From: an archaeon | Lineage (GTDB): Archaea > Nanobdellota > Nanobdellia > Woesearchaeales > ARS49 | Reading direction: 5' to 3' | Length of the DNA stretch: 41,923 bases | Assembly (NCBI GenBank): GCA_020051845.1 | Contig: JAGVQG010000062.1 | Span: 1 to 41,923 of the forward strand | In this document: piece by piece, positions 41,913 through 41,923 of the stretch | How positions within the stretch are numbered: the stretch's first letter is position 1 | Layout of the letters: each line of letters begins with the position of its first letter | Notes under the pieces: generated by a model | Database searches by the model: none | What the model was told of the DNA's origin: nothing | What the model saw: the letters and a program-made list of their open reading frames with translations, nothing else | Program-made: the position numbers and the translations under genes

Positions 41913-41923
41913 ATGCAAAATAA

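Noticed and set aside
1-41923. Transfer RNA or ribosomal RNA genes
   Set aside because: I found no cloverleaf with GTTC-type T-loop or any rRNA-like stretch in the intergenic spaces, though a dedicated scan would be more reliable.

Overview
The window looks like chromosomal DNA from an archaeon, most likely of the DPANN group (Woesearchaeota or a relative). This placement is inferred from gene content, not from a marker phylogeny. Many start codons lie about 22-33 bases downstream of a TATA-like A/T-rich box, as in archaeal leaderless or short-leader transcripts. Downstream genes in operons use GGAGG/GGTGA-type ribosome binding sites or ATGA stop/start overlaps. Archaeal features include a PEF-CTERM surface protein, an archaeal-style ileS, zinc-ribbon proteins, and extracellular proteins whose N-termini read like RRGQITLFIILG. 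Several genes look bacterial in origin: metG with a Trbp111-type tail, a class III nucleotide cyclase, a BRO-N protein and Fis-type helix-turn-helix domains. No stretch longer than 300 bases lacks a gene.

Layout. 1-3580: a possible gene tail, ileS, and a small convergent membrane protein. 3696-9583: an accessory-looking island. It holds a GAF-GAF-adenylate cyclase followed by four tightly packed genes, three of which are divergent paralogues of an unrecognised family opening with a YHAT/YHVT motif. A second unit then encodes a winged-helix protein and an atypical phosphoribosyltransferase. 9580-12599 (minus): acylphosphatase, a SemiSWEET-like PQ-loop protein, a zinc-ribbon protein, a glycine-rich PEF-CTERM protein and a DnaQ-like exonuclease. 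12643-13953 (minus): an ars-like operon of an ArsR-type regulator, an overlooked 29-residue Cys4 microprotein and an ArsP-type permease, with an operator palindrome over the arsR start. 13982-16217: a decayed PIN-toxin fragment, an amidohydrolase lipoprotein and an intact vapBC module. 16383-17821: a nucleotide-sugar epimerase-like protein and a small lipoprotein.

18016-21336 is a four-gene operon: a disordered protein, a small helical protein, an HExxH metalloprotease-like protein and a nucleotidyltransferase-like protein with an internally duplicated, partly inactivated NTase domain. 21386-24516 holds a lipoprotein, an EEP phosphodiesterase and a membrane-anchored metalloprotease paired with a Cys-rich type I membrane protein. 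24589-25464 is an AT-richer BRO-N gene, probably acquired. 25528-28148 is metG plus a DUF1461 membrane protein. 28132-30147 (minus) is a fused UMP synthase with a downstream 5'-nucleotidase, a coherent pyrimidine-nucleotide pair. 30224-31477 is a lipoprotein with four Ig/cadherin-like repeats. 31620-41779 (minus) is one ~10 kb operon encoding a membrane-anchored 647-residue protein, a 2253-residue secreted multidomain protein, a 6-TM protein and a protein with two Fis-like HTH motifs. The last ~70 bases form strong hairpins and may begin an RNA gene cut by the window edge.

The best candidates for undescribed systems are the cyclase/YHAT island, the NTase-metalloprotease operon, the Cys4 microprotein in the ars-like operon, and the giant surface-protein operon with its tandem-Fis regulator.
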